Positions 1-5,221 of a stretch of DNA of 5,360 nucleotides are shown here, one piece after another. The position numbers were made by a program, and so were the translations under genes. Origin of the DNA: JBMNNU01 sp050942695 (GTDB lineage Bacteria > Chloroflexota > UBA6077); contig JBMNNU010000230.1 in assembly GCA_050942695.1 (NCBI GenBank), positions 1 to 5,360 of the forward strand, read 5' to 3'. The notes beneath the pieces were generated by a model. The model was not told where the DNA came from. It saw nothing but the letters and a program-made list of their open reading frames with translations, and did not search any database. Position 1 is the stretch's first letter; each line of letters opens with the position of its first letter.

Positions 1-737
1 TTCCCACCGACCAGCACTTTCAGTCCCTTCTCTTCGTGCATATAACCGAAGGGCGCCCATACCTGTGCGATATCTCCCTGACCGGATGTGAAGGCTGTCA
101 GGATGCCTGCTTGATCCATATGGACAATTTTCACATCGTTATCGGTCAATCCTAGGCTTGCCAGATACTTGGTCAGCACAAAGTGACCAGTAGAGATAGT
201 AGAGCACAACACTGTTTTGCCCTTAACCCCGGTCTTGGGATCCTTGAGCCAGGTATCAAATGCTTCAGGACGCACTACCAAAGCATTAGTAATCGACTCG
301 TCGTTGGATACACCGATCATTAACTGTCCATAGCTCAAGCCGCCTACAATAGTAGGCGGGGTGCCCATGGCGCCAACATCCCAGCCACCCGCTGCTCCAG
401 CTTCGACCTGCGGAGCCCCAGCGGCAAAGTACTTAAAGTCGATCTGGATGCCCTCCTTCTCGAACCATCCCTTCTTCATACCCAGGATGGTAGGTAAGGC
501 GTGCAAACAAGGCTGATGGCTAGCTCGGACTACCGCCAGACCGCTCACTCCTCCAGAAGCAGGGGCTTCGGCCTTCGTAGGCTCGGCTTCTTTTGTAGGT
601 TCAGCAGCCGGAGCCTTGGTTTGCGCGGCTGGAGTTGCTGCTGGTGCCTTGGTGGGCTCAGCAGCAGGTTGAGAGCAACCTAACACAAGAGCAAGCGCGA
701 GGAAGATCAGCGTGGTGATGAAAGAAGCTTTACGCAT
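1..737 (-). CDS. ABC transporter substrate-binding lipoprotein, NitT/TauT (NMT1-like) type, 3' end cut off by window edge
   Basis: This is the extracytoplasmic binding protein that should capture the substrate for the importer encoded just upstream. The visible 245 codons start with a lipoprotein signal: basic MRK, a hydrophobic stretch at residues 6-19, and a lipobox ending LVLGC with the lipid-modified Cys at 21. Residues 22-62 form a low-complexity Ala/Pro/Thr/Glu/Lys linker with AEPTK occurring three times. The binding domain starts near residue 67 and shows typical family features: a GMKKGWFEKEGI stretch (about 86-97), a Gly/Ala-rich AAGAPQVEAGAAGG region, GAMGTPPTIVGG, and later FTSGQGDIAQVWAP. 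Start chosen because AAAGGA lies 7 bases before this ATG and the signal peptide begins there. Family members are usually 320-360 residues, so roughly 80-110 are missing beyond the left edge. It follows the ATPase gene on the same strand after 168 bp. The substrate is not identifiable; sulfonate, nitrate, pyrimidine-precursor and aromatic-acid binders share this fold. Confidence 0.9.
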   Translation of the reverse strand, partial: MRKASFITTLIFLALALVLGCSQPAAEPTKAPAATPAAQTKAPAAEPTKEAEPTKAEAPASGGVSGLAVVRASHQPCLHALPTILGMKKGWFEKEGIQIDFKYFAAGAPQVEAGAAGGWDVGAMGTPPTIVGGLSYGQLMIGVSNDESITNALVVRPEAFDTWLKDPKTGVKGKTVLCSTISTGHFVLTKYLASLGLTDNDVKIVHMDQAGILTAFTSGQGDIAQVWAPFGYMHEEKGLKVLVGG

Positions 738-905
738 ATACAGTTCCTTTCTGTGCTAATTATGCACCCTTTGCTACTCTGATCTTGCCCAAAATAATCA
801 GCCTGATTGTGTTGCGCCGTTGAAATCAAATAGTTAAACAGTCGAATTGCTATTGAAACTCTATATACATCACCACCCTTCACTCGGTATCTATTATGGA
901 GTGCC
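738..905 (-). other. Intergenic region between ATPase and binding-protein genes
   Basis: This 168-bp AT-rich gap separates the tightly packed permease-permease-ATPase block from the binding-protein gene. It holds no plausible gene. It contains a perfect 13-bp dyad at 796-808 (listed separately) and the ribosome site of the binding protein (minus-strand AAAGGA just upstream of the start). A minus-strand CATAAT resembles a -10 box, but I found no -35 hexamer at a normal distance. No hairpin followed by a T tract was found, so read-through from the ATPase gene remains possible. The gap size suggests that the abundant binding protein may have extra control of its own expression; this is inference. 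Confidence 0.5.
796..808. repeat. Perfect 13-bp dyad upstream of the binding-protein gene
   Basis: The half-sites AATCAG and CTGATT are exact reverse complements separated by a single C. The site lies about 60 bp upstream of the binding-protein start codon. The near-zero spacer makes it a poor RNA hairpin but a reasonable protein-binding dyad. No partner protein is known and a chance match is possible. Confidence 0.35.
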
Positions 906-1724
906 CTACTCCTTTACTTGCCCACCCTGAGCACCAGCACCCTCCATCTCAGCCCTAACCAACCGCCAGATTTCCAACTTCAACTCGTTGAATCGCGAAG
1001 ATGCCATTACATCATCGATAGACTGCTCCCGCCAATCTCCCGTGCCTACAGAACCGGTTATATCGATGACGCATTTATTCGTCCCAGGCCTCTTGGTCAT
1101 CACAACCACCCGGTCGCCTAGATACACAGCCTCATCCACGCTGTGTGTGATAAAAATCACCGTGGGCTTATCTCGCCTCCACAGCTTTATCAGTTCCTCT
1201 TGCATCACGATGCGAGTCTGAGCATCCAGAGCCGCGAAGGGCTCATCCATCAACAATACCGAGGGGTTGATAGCATAAGCACGAGCAATGGCAACCCTTT
1301 GCTTCATACCGCCTGACAGTTCGTGAGGGTAACTATGGGCGAAGTCTTCTAACCCCATGAGGGCGAGATACTTTTCCACTATCTGTTTTCGATCATTCGA
1401 GGGGATGTTTTGGTACTTGAGCCCAAACTCGATGTTCTCGAAAACCGTTTTCCAAGGAAAAAGGGCGAACTGCTGAAATACAACTCCTCTATCCGGACCG
1501 GGGCCGCTTACTGGCCGTCCGTCTAGCAGAACCTGGCCCCGGCTAGGCTTTACCAGCCCTGCTGCCATATGTAGAAGGGTACTTTTACCACAACCAGAGG
1601 GTCCAACCAAAACTAAAAACTCATGCTCTCTGACTGTGAAGTTAAAGTCTTTCACAGCCAAGATGCTTCGACGCCCTTTAACGAACTCCTTGAAGATGCT
1701 CTCAAACCTTATCTTTTCTTTCAT
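906..1724 (-). CDS. ABC transporter ATP-binding protein, NitT/TauT (SsuB/TauB-like) type
   Basis: This is the cytoplasmic ATPase that powers import through the two adjacent permeases. Counting from the upstream in-frame ATG at 1754 (282 residues), the motifs are: Walker A GPSGCGKST at 51-59, Q-loop VVFQQ at 91-95 followed by the FALFPW segment common in this subfamily, signature LSGGMKQR at 146-153, Walker B VLLMDE at 166-171, D-loop ALD at 175-177, and H-loop His204 in FITHSVDEAV. All catalytic elements are intact. I prefer the start at Met11 (1724), because AGGGGTGA lies upstream of it, although the spacing of about 11 bases is a little long. The ATG at 1754 directly follows the permease stop TAG and would need translational coupling. 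About 260-280 residues is normal. The upstream neighbour is permease B, with zero or 30 bp between, so they are almost certainly co-transcribed. The C-terminal tail after residue 270 (EGAGAQGGQVKE) is probably disordered. Confidence 0.95.
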   Translation of the reverse strand: MKEKIRFESIFKEFVKGRRSILAVKDFNFTVREHEFLVLVGPSGCGKSTLLHMAAGLVKPSRGQVLLDGRPVSGPGPDRGVVFQQFALFPWKTVFENIEFGLKYQNIPSNDRKQIVEKYLALMGLEDFAHSYPHELSGGMKQRVAIARAYAINPSVLLMDEPFAALDAQTRIVMQEELIKLWRRDKPTVIFITHSVDEAVYLGDRVVVMTKRPGTNKCVIDITGSVGTGDWREQSIDDVMASSRFNELKLEIWRLVRAEMEGAGAQGGQVKE

Positions 1725-1754
1725 ATGGGTTACACTCACCCCTATTTGTAACAT

Positions 1755-2582
1755 CTATTGGCGCCAATGCCCTACTCGCCTCTCGACAATCCGAAGGATT
1801 ACATCGATAACCGTACCGATAAGGCCGATAACGATCATACCAGCGATCACCTGCCCTAGCGCCAATATGTTCTGTCCCGCCTCGATCAGGTATCCCAGAC
1901 CAGCCTCGGCCGCCACCAGTTCCGCGCCGATTAGGGACATCCAGCCTAGACCGGCACCGATACGAATCCCGGCCACGATCACTGGGAAAGCCGATGGGAG
2001 CGCCACCTCCTTTACTACATGCCAATCCTTCGCTCCCAGGACCTTCGCGGCGTTAATCAGCACCGGGTCAACCAGCTTTACCCCTCTATGGGCATTGATC
2101 AGGCAGGCGGCAAATACCCCAATCCCGATGACGAAAGCTTGTCCCTGGATCCCGGTGCCATACCAAAGAATGGCGAATGGCACCCAAGCAATAGGAGGTA
2201 TGAATCGAAGCACCTCGAAAATCGGTCCCACAATCGCATCGATAGAGTCGCACCAAGCCATCAGGATGCCTAGTGGGATAGCAATACACGCTGCCACGGT
2301 AAATCCAAGGGCAAAGCGCAAGAGGCTCAACTCGGCATGGCCCCAGATAGTGTGCCCCGCCACTGGCTCAGATATCATGTAAACGAGAGCTGCCAGTACA
2401 TCCGTAGGAGGTGGTAGGAAGGTAGCAGGTATCAACTTAACAACCGCTGCCTCCAGGTACCATACCAGCAGAAAACCACCTACCGAAATAGTCGGCATAA
2501 GGGCAGGCTTCAATATACTTAGAGCTGAAAGAACACTAGATCTCTTTTCTGTGTCGACTGTGCCGGTTGCCGCAACACTCAT
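1755..2582 (-). CDS. ABC transporter permease, NitT/TauT (SsuC/TauC-like) type, second of two
   Basis: This 275-residue inner-membrane protein belongs to the binding-protein-dependent permease family. After a polar N-terminus of about 28 residues come hydrophobic segments near 32-50, 86-109, 128-142, 149-164, 200-221 and 245-265, fitting the usual six-helix core. The EAA loop that docks onto the ATPase is visible at about 178-198 (AAKVLGA, then EVALPSA, with the conserved Gly183), and the family-typical ELVAAEAGLGYL follows at 221-232. The start is well supported: GAGGTG sits 6-11 bases before the ATG and overlaps the TGA of the upstream permease gene, a layout that favours coupled translation. 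The gene lies 11 bp after permease A and its stop abuts an ATG in frame with the ATPase. It is a paralogue of permease A, aligning without gaps across residues 51-269. Confidence 0.95.
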   Translation of the reverse strand: MSVAATGTVDTEKRSSVLSALSILKPALMPTISVGGFLLVWYLEAAVVKLIPATFLPPPTDVLAALVYMISEPVAGHTIWGHAELSLLRFALGFTVAACIAIPLGILMAWCDSIDAIVGPIFEVLRFIPPIAWVPFAILWYGTGIQGQAFVIGIGVFAACLINAHRGVKLVDPVLINAAKVLGAKDWHVVKEVALPSAFPVIVAGIRIGAGLGWMSLIGAELVAAEAGLGYLIEAGQNILALGQVIAGMIVIGLIGTVIDVILRIVERRVGHWRQ

Positions 2583-2593
2583 CTATTCCCACC

Positions 2594-3388
2594 TCAATCA
2601 CTGGCTATGTTCTCGCTCCAAGAGCAACAGCGACGCTCGAAAAGCTGAAGGATTTTGCCCATAACCGCACCGAGAAGCCCAATAACCAGCATGTTCACCA
2701 CGATCACCTCCGGATACATGGAACGTCTGGCGATCTGCATGGCATAGCCTAGCCCCGCCGTTGCTGCCAACAGTTCGGAAGCTACCAGGGTCATCCACGA
2801 GACCCCTAGAGAAATCCTCATGCCTGCGAGGATCACCGGTAAGCTCGATGGTATAGCCACTTCCCTTAGGATCTGGAGTTTATTGGCGCCAAAGGTTCTA
2901 GCAGCCTGGATCAACACTTGATCCACCAGTTTGATCCCAGTGTAGGAGTTGATTACGCTGGGAACGAAGGCAGCAAGCCAGATTACGAACATCTTCGCCT
3001 CGATGCCGATTCCAAACCAGACGATAGCCAATGGTATCCAGGCCAGCGGAGGGATTGGGCGCATCATCTGAAATAGCGGGTTTACAATGGCATCGAAGGT
3101 CTTAAACCATCCCATCAATACACCAAGAGGGATGCCGATACCGATGGCCAGGAAGAAGGAAAATAGCACAAGCTGCAGACTTGCCGCTGCGTGCCCCCAA
3201 AGATTATGTCCAGCATAGGGCTCGTATAGAAAGGAGATGAATGTCCTCACTACATTGTCTGGAGAGGGTAAGAACAGCGGTTTGATCAACCCGAATACTG
3301 CTGTGATGAGATACCAAAAGGCAATCACCACTACGACGGATGCACCGGAGAGAATAGTTCGCTTCCTCATCAGGATCTTTTGATTCAT
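2594..3388 (-). CDS. ABC transporter permease, NitT/TauT (SsuC/TauC-like) type, first of two
   Basis: This is the first structural gene of the importer and encodes an inner-membrane permease of 264 residues (270 if the ATG at 3406 is used). I prefer the start at 3388 (MNQKILMRKR) because GGAG lies 7 bases upstream, whereas the ATG at 3406 has only a weak AAGAG. Numbered from 3406, a first helix covers about 22-40, conserved IPPLAWIPLAIVW occurs at 118-130, the EAA loop at about 168-188 (AARTFGA then EVAIPSS), and ELLAATAGLGYA at 211-222. The protein ends with a Cys-containing polar tail (RRCCSWSENIASD). With permease B it probably forms a heterodimeric channel, whereas TauC and SsuC systems normally use one permease as a homodimer. 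It lies downstream of the IclR gene on the same strand, behind a gap rich in dyad symmetry. Confidence 0.93.
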   Translation of the reverse strand: MNQKILMRKRTILSGASVVVVIAFWYLITAVFGLIKPLFLPSPDNVVRTFISFLYEPYAGHNLWGHAAASLQLVLFSFFLAIGIGIPLGVLMGWFKTFDAIVNPLFQMMRPIPPLAWIPLAIVWFGIGIEAKMFVIWLAAFVPSVINSYTGIKLVDQVLIQAARTFGANKLQILREVAIPSSLPVILAGMRISLGVSWMTLVASELLAATAGLGYAMQIARRSMYPEVIVVNMLVIGLLGAVMGKILQLFERRCCSWSENIASD

Positions 3389-3450
3389 AAGCTTGCTCCA
3401 AGTCATAAACTCTTCTGCTCAGCAGGTACGACAAGCCCAAAACCGGGATG

Positions 3451-3462
3451 ATCCCTAGGGAT
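3451..3462. repeat. Perfect 12-bp palindrome in the operon leader
   Basis: ATCCCTAGGGAT is its own reverse complement. Its left arm is shared with a second overlapping dyad, GGGAT-G-ATCCC, at 3445-3455. The site is about 65 bp upstream of the preferred permease A start. It may be an operator half of a larger site or a leader hairpin; there is no T tract, so I do not call it a terminator. Confidence 0.4.
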
Positions 3463-3476
3463 TAGCGGTCTTTAAC

Positions 3477-3496
3477 ACCCTAAATATCGTTAGGGT
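3477..3496. promoter_or_regulatory. Candidate operator: 7-bp inverted repeat with 6-base spacer
   Basis: ACCCTAA and TTAGGGT are exact inverted repeats flanking ATATCG. On the minus strand the repeat begins 7 bases after the possible -10 box TACAAT, so it would span about +2 to +21 of the importer transcript, a classic place for a repressor. The length of 20 bp and two-fold symmetry suit a dimeric helix-turn-helix protein such as the neighbouring IclR regulator. The sequence does not match the dyad in the IclR leader, so shared control is not demonstrated. Confidence 0.4.
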
Positions 3497-3570
3497 AGCC
3501 CATATTGTAGATGTAGTTGAAAGTTACCTTGACTGTAATAGTGCCGGATGCGCTGATAACGCACCGTTGT

Positions 3571-4374
3571 TCAGCAAACGCAGAAACCCATGCATTGAGA
3601 GATACCCTCAGCCGCTTTCAGAACAGCCGGCCTCAACTCCTCGAGGCGAGCATAGGTCATACGCCGAGCGGGGCCGGCGATAGCGATACCTGCTATCACC
3701 ACCCCCATATGATTCCATATGGGCGCTCCGATACATCTCATGTCGGCTTCCAGCTCTTCGTCATCGACGGAGTAACCCTGCTCCCGAACCTTCGCCAGAT
3801 GCGCTTTCAGCTTTTCCAGAGATGTGATGCAGTTGGGGCCGTATTGAGGCAGGCCATGCTGCTTCACGATCTCCTCCAGCCTGTTCTCCGGCAGGTGGGC
3901 TAGCAGCGCCTTGCCGATCGCCGTGCAGTGCGCCGGCACTCGACTCCCCACCGTCAGCCCAGCCCTGAGCAGTTCGGGGCTCTCGATCTTCTGGACGTAC
4001 ATCACCTGCCCCTGCCTTAAAATGCCGAGGTTCACCGTCTCGCGAGAGATTCGCGACAACTCCTCTAGGAAGGGGTAGCTAGTCCGCCCAAGTCCCATCT
4101 GCTCCAGTACGATGGAGCCAAGCGAGAAAATCTCCAGGCCGAGTCGGTACTTGCCGGTAACAGGGTTCTGTTCGAGGAATCCACCGCGCTCCAGGCTGGC
4201 TACAACCCGGTAGACGCTACTGGGGGTGAGACCAACGATAACGCTGATCTCACTGATGCCAAGCTCGGGCTTCTCGATGCTGAAGCTTCCGAGGATGGCC
4301 ATTACGCGCTGCACCGCCCTCAGGGGGCGGGCTTTTTTCTGAATGCTGCGGGGCTCGGGGTCCAGGACAACCAT
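3571..4374 (-). CDS. IclR-family transcriptional regulator
   Basis: This 267-residue protein is a dimeric or tetrameric DNA-binding regulator of the IclR family, whose members usually sense small organic or aromatic acids. Counting from the start at 4374, a winged helix-turn-helix covers about residues 18-80 (RAVQRVMAILGSF, then GISEISVIVGLTPSSVYRVV, with the wing at NPVTGKYRLG). The effector-binding domain follows, with conserved VGSRVPAHCTAIGKALLA near 142-159 and the family signature around 200-219 (GYSVDDEE, RCIGAPIW). The start at 4374 is chosen because AAAGGAG lies 5 bases upstream; an in-frame TTG at 4446 is really the -35 hexamer of the promoter. The gene is upstream of the ABC importer on the same strand and divergent from the dehydrogenase remnant, so it is the natural candidate regulator of both. 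The C-terminal Cys residues (CMGFCVC) are unusual but of unknown meaning. Confidence 0.95.
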   Translation of the reverse strand: MVVLDPEPRSIQKKARPLRAVQRVMAILGSFSIEKPELGISEISVIVGLTPSSVYRVVASLERGGFLEQNPVTGKYRLGLEIFSLGSIVLEQMGLGRTSYPFLEELSRISRETVNLGILRQGQVMYVQKIESPELLRAGLTVGSRVPAHCTAIGKALLAHLPENRLEEIVKQHGLPQYGPNCITSLEKLKAHLAKVREQGYSVDDEELEADMRCIGAPIWNHMGVVIAGIAIAGPARRMTYARLEELRPAVLKAAEGISQCMGFCVC

Positions 4375-4392
4375 AAAGTCTCCTTTCGGCCA

Positions 4393-4409
4393 GCAAAACC
4401 CCTTTTTGC
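4393..4409. promoter_or_regulatory. Candidate autoregulatory operator in the IclR leader
   Basis: Read on the minus strand, GCAAAA and TTTTGC are exact inverted repeats around AGGGG. The site lies at about +3 to +19 of the predicted IclR transcript, between the -10 box and the ribosome site. IclR regulators commonly repress their own genes by binding dyads of about this length near the promoter, so an autoregulatory site is plausible. A short leader hairpin is an alternative reading. Confidence 0.4.
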
Positions 4410-4417
4410 GTAGCAAC

Positions 4418-4446
4418 ATAATAGTTGTCTCTCTTCTTTCTGTCAA
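4418..4446 (-). promoter_or_regulatory. Sigma-70-type promoter of the IclR gene
   Basis: On the minus strand a consensus -35 TTGACA (4446-4441) is followed after exactly 17 bp by TATTAT (4423-4418), five of six matches to the -10 consensus. Transcription would begin near 4411, giving a leader of about 37 bases before the IclR start codon at 4374. The position rules out the in-frame TTG at 4446 as the start of translation. Confidence 0.75.
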
Positions 4447-4526
4447 TCATCTCAACGGGCATTTCCACACCTTCTCGACCACTTTTTGGGAGGCTCGCCA
4501 ACGATCAGCATCAAACCCTCCGATCC

Positions 4527-4556
4527 TTGACACCTTCAAAAATGCGCTCATATACT
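4527..4556 (+). promoter_or_regulatory. Sigma-70-type promoter of the dehydrogenase remnant
   Basis: TTGACA (4527-4532) is separated by 18 bp from TATACT (4551-4556), a perfect -35 and a five-of-six -10. Transcription would begin near 4563. It diverges from the IclR promoter, with about 80 bp between the two -35 boxes. It probably once drove the dehydrogenase gene and possibly the iron-ADH gene downstream. The stretch between the two promoters shows no further strong motif. Confidence 0.6.
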
Positions 4557-4607
4557 CGAAAAAATGGCAGTAGAAGAACTAACCTGGTCTCGGTATGATG
4601 GTAATAC

Positions 4608-4613
4608 AAGGAG
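4608..4613 (+). promoter_or_regulatory. Ribosome binding site orphaned by a lost start codon
   Basis: AAGGAG is followed, 7 bases later, by ATA at 4621-4623, in the frame of the dehydrogenase and exactly where related proteins begin (a short lead of about six residues, then RVGFIG). The simplest reading is that an ATG became ATA. This also argues against the in-frame ATG at 4564, which has no ribosome site, as the ancestral start. Confidence 0.55.
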
Positions 4614-4620
4614 ATTTGGT

Positions 4621-5092
4621 ATAACCAACGTACAAAGGGTAGGCTTTATCGGGCTCAGCACCATGGGCAAGCCGATGGCGAAGCGAGTCTTGCAAGGAGG
4701 GTATCCGCTCACCGTATACGACGTGGTTAGAGCCCCTGTCGAAGAGCTAGCCGCCATGGGTGCAACCGCGGCAGGGTCGCCCAAAGAGGTAGCCCGAGAC
4801 TCTGACGTCGTGTGCACCATTTACCGAACTCATCTCACGTGGAGCAGGTCGTACTCGGTAAGGATAGGGTGATGGATGGCCTCAATCCGGGCGGTATCGT
4901 CGTCGAAATGAGCACGATAGAACCGGCCGTCACCAACGATGGGGGATTCTATATTCCACTGTGGCGAACCTCTGCCGAGAGCTATCTCTCATCGCTCGCC
5001 AGAAAGGGCTGGGCCGGCAGGATTGGACAACGCTCATCAAGGTGTACGAGGAGTGGGCAGGGGTGCAGGTCAGATTAGGTGCTGAGTCCTGA
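4621..5092 (+). pseudogene. Decayed NAD(P)-dependent oxidoreductase, 3-hydroxyisobutyrate dehydrogenase family
   Basis: Intact members of this family (about 290-300 residues) oxidise beta-hydroxyacids or reduce semialdehydes such as tartronate semialdehyde with NAD(P). Three pieces in three frames remain. Piece 1 (4621 to about 4820) encodes the Rossmann N-terminus: RVGFIGLSTMGKPMAKRVL, VYDVVRAPVEELAAMGA and DSDVVCTI. The loop has Ser where GxGxxG needs its second Gly. Piece 2 (about 4821-4942) continues one frame over with LPNSSHVEQVVLG, GLNPGGIVVEMSTIEPAVT. Piece 3 (about 4943-5092) resumes in the third frame with YSTVANLCRELSLIARQKG and WTTLIKVYEEWAGVQVRL, the family's C-terminal helices. 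Around 140 central residues, including the DxPVSGG region and catalytic Lys, are missing. The start codon also appears lost (ATA). An in-frame ATG at 4564 lies almost at the predicted transcription start and could give only a truncated product ending at 4872. Loss of function is near certain from the internal deletion; the exact original substrate is unknown. Confidence 0.85.
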
Positions 5093-5172
5093 GTCCTGAG
5101 TGCTGTTCTGGGTTCTGAGTCCTGGGTTCTGGGTTCTGGGTTCTGGGGTCAGAGTGCTGATAGCTGATAGCC
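5082..5172 (+). repeat. Degenerate 7-bp tandem repeat array, 13 units
   Basis: Exactly thirteen heptamers fill 91 bp without a phase break. The units, in order, are ctgagtc twice, ctgagtg, ctgttct, gggttct, gagtcct, gggttct three times, ggggtca, gagtgct, gatagct and gatagcc. Three related word types follow one another (ctgagtc-like, gggttct-like, gatagcy-like). The first units overlap the last codons of the dehydrogenase remnant and supply its stop codon (TGA, 5090-5092). The array ends 49 bp before the iron-ADH start. Reading on the plus strand is arbitrary. Such arrays grow by slipped-strand replication; any function is unknown. Confidence 0.85.
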
Positions 5173-5206
5173 ATTTACTGATGCCTTATGCCTGTTAGCA
5201 ATAAAT

Positions 5207-5213
5207 AGGAGGG
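5207..5213 (+). promoter_or_regulatory. Strong ribosome binding site of the iron-ADH gene
   Basis: AGGAGGG lies 8 bases before the ATG at 5222, with a second purine run (AAGGGG) between them. This near-perfect Shine-Dalgarno fixes the start of the last gene. No clear promoter was found between the heptamer array and this site, so transcription may come from the promoter at 4527-4556. Confidence 0.75.
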
Positions 5214-5221
5214 AAGGGGAA

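Larger units (their letters stand above)
3407..3570 (-). promoter_or_regulatory. Regulatory region between the IclR gene and the ABC operon
   Basis: This gap lies between the IclR stop and the first permease gene and contains no credible gene. Read on the minus strand it holds, in order: a hairpin just after the IclR stop (3547-3565: 6-bp stem with one G-U pair, 7-base loop, no T tract); a possible -10 box TACAAT (3509-3504) with no recognisable -35 hexamer; a 7-bp inverted repeat (3477-3496) immediately downstream; and a 12-bp palindrome (3451-3462). A -10 without a -35 together with nearby dyads suggests a promoter dependent on a regulator, plausibly the adjacent IclR protein, but read-through from the IclR promoter is equally possible. 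The promoter assignment is inference. Confidence 0.45.

Noticed and set aside
501..683. Plus-strand open frame of 60 codons rich in Arg, Ser, Gly and Leu
   Set aside because: It is antisense to the Ala/Pro/Thr linker of the binding protein; the odd composition comes from that low-complexity stretch.
1702..2025. Minus-strand frame of 107 codons overlapping permease B
   Set aside because: It is on the same strand but in another frame of a clear permease gene, with no homology signature or ribosome site.
1636..2382. Open frame of 248 codons on the plus strand
   Set aside because: It lies opposite the ATPase and permease B genes, has no recognisable domain, and its composition is that of an antisense shadow.
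3547..3565. Possible terminator just after the IclR gene
   Set aside because: There is a 6-bp stem with a G-U pair and a 7-base loop, but no T tract follows on the minus strand.
3517..3903. Plus-strand frame of 128 codons
   Set aside because: It is antisense to the conserved effector-binding part of the IclR gene and shows no family features.
4548..4820. Minus-strand frame of 90 codons opposite the dehydrogenase remnant
   Set aside because: The plus strand shows an unmistakable Rossmann motif here; this frame has no domain and ends within the divergent promoter region.
4564..4872. Intact short protein of 102 codons
   Set aside because: It is the N-terminal piece of a broken dehydrogenase that leaves the family pattern at the T-run deletion; the continuation is plain in the next frame.
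4812..5078. Separate gene of 88 codons
   Set aside because: Its first half is the continuation of the same dehydrogenase and its second half is out of frame with the conserved C-terminal helices.
5082..5172. CRISPR array or transposon end
   Set aside because: The 7-bp units lack spacers, and no terminal inverted repeats or target duplication are visible.
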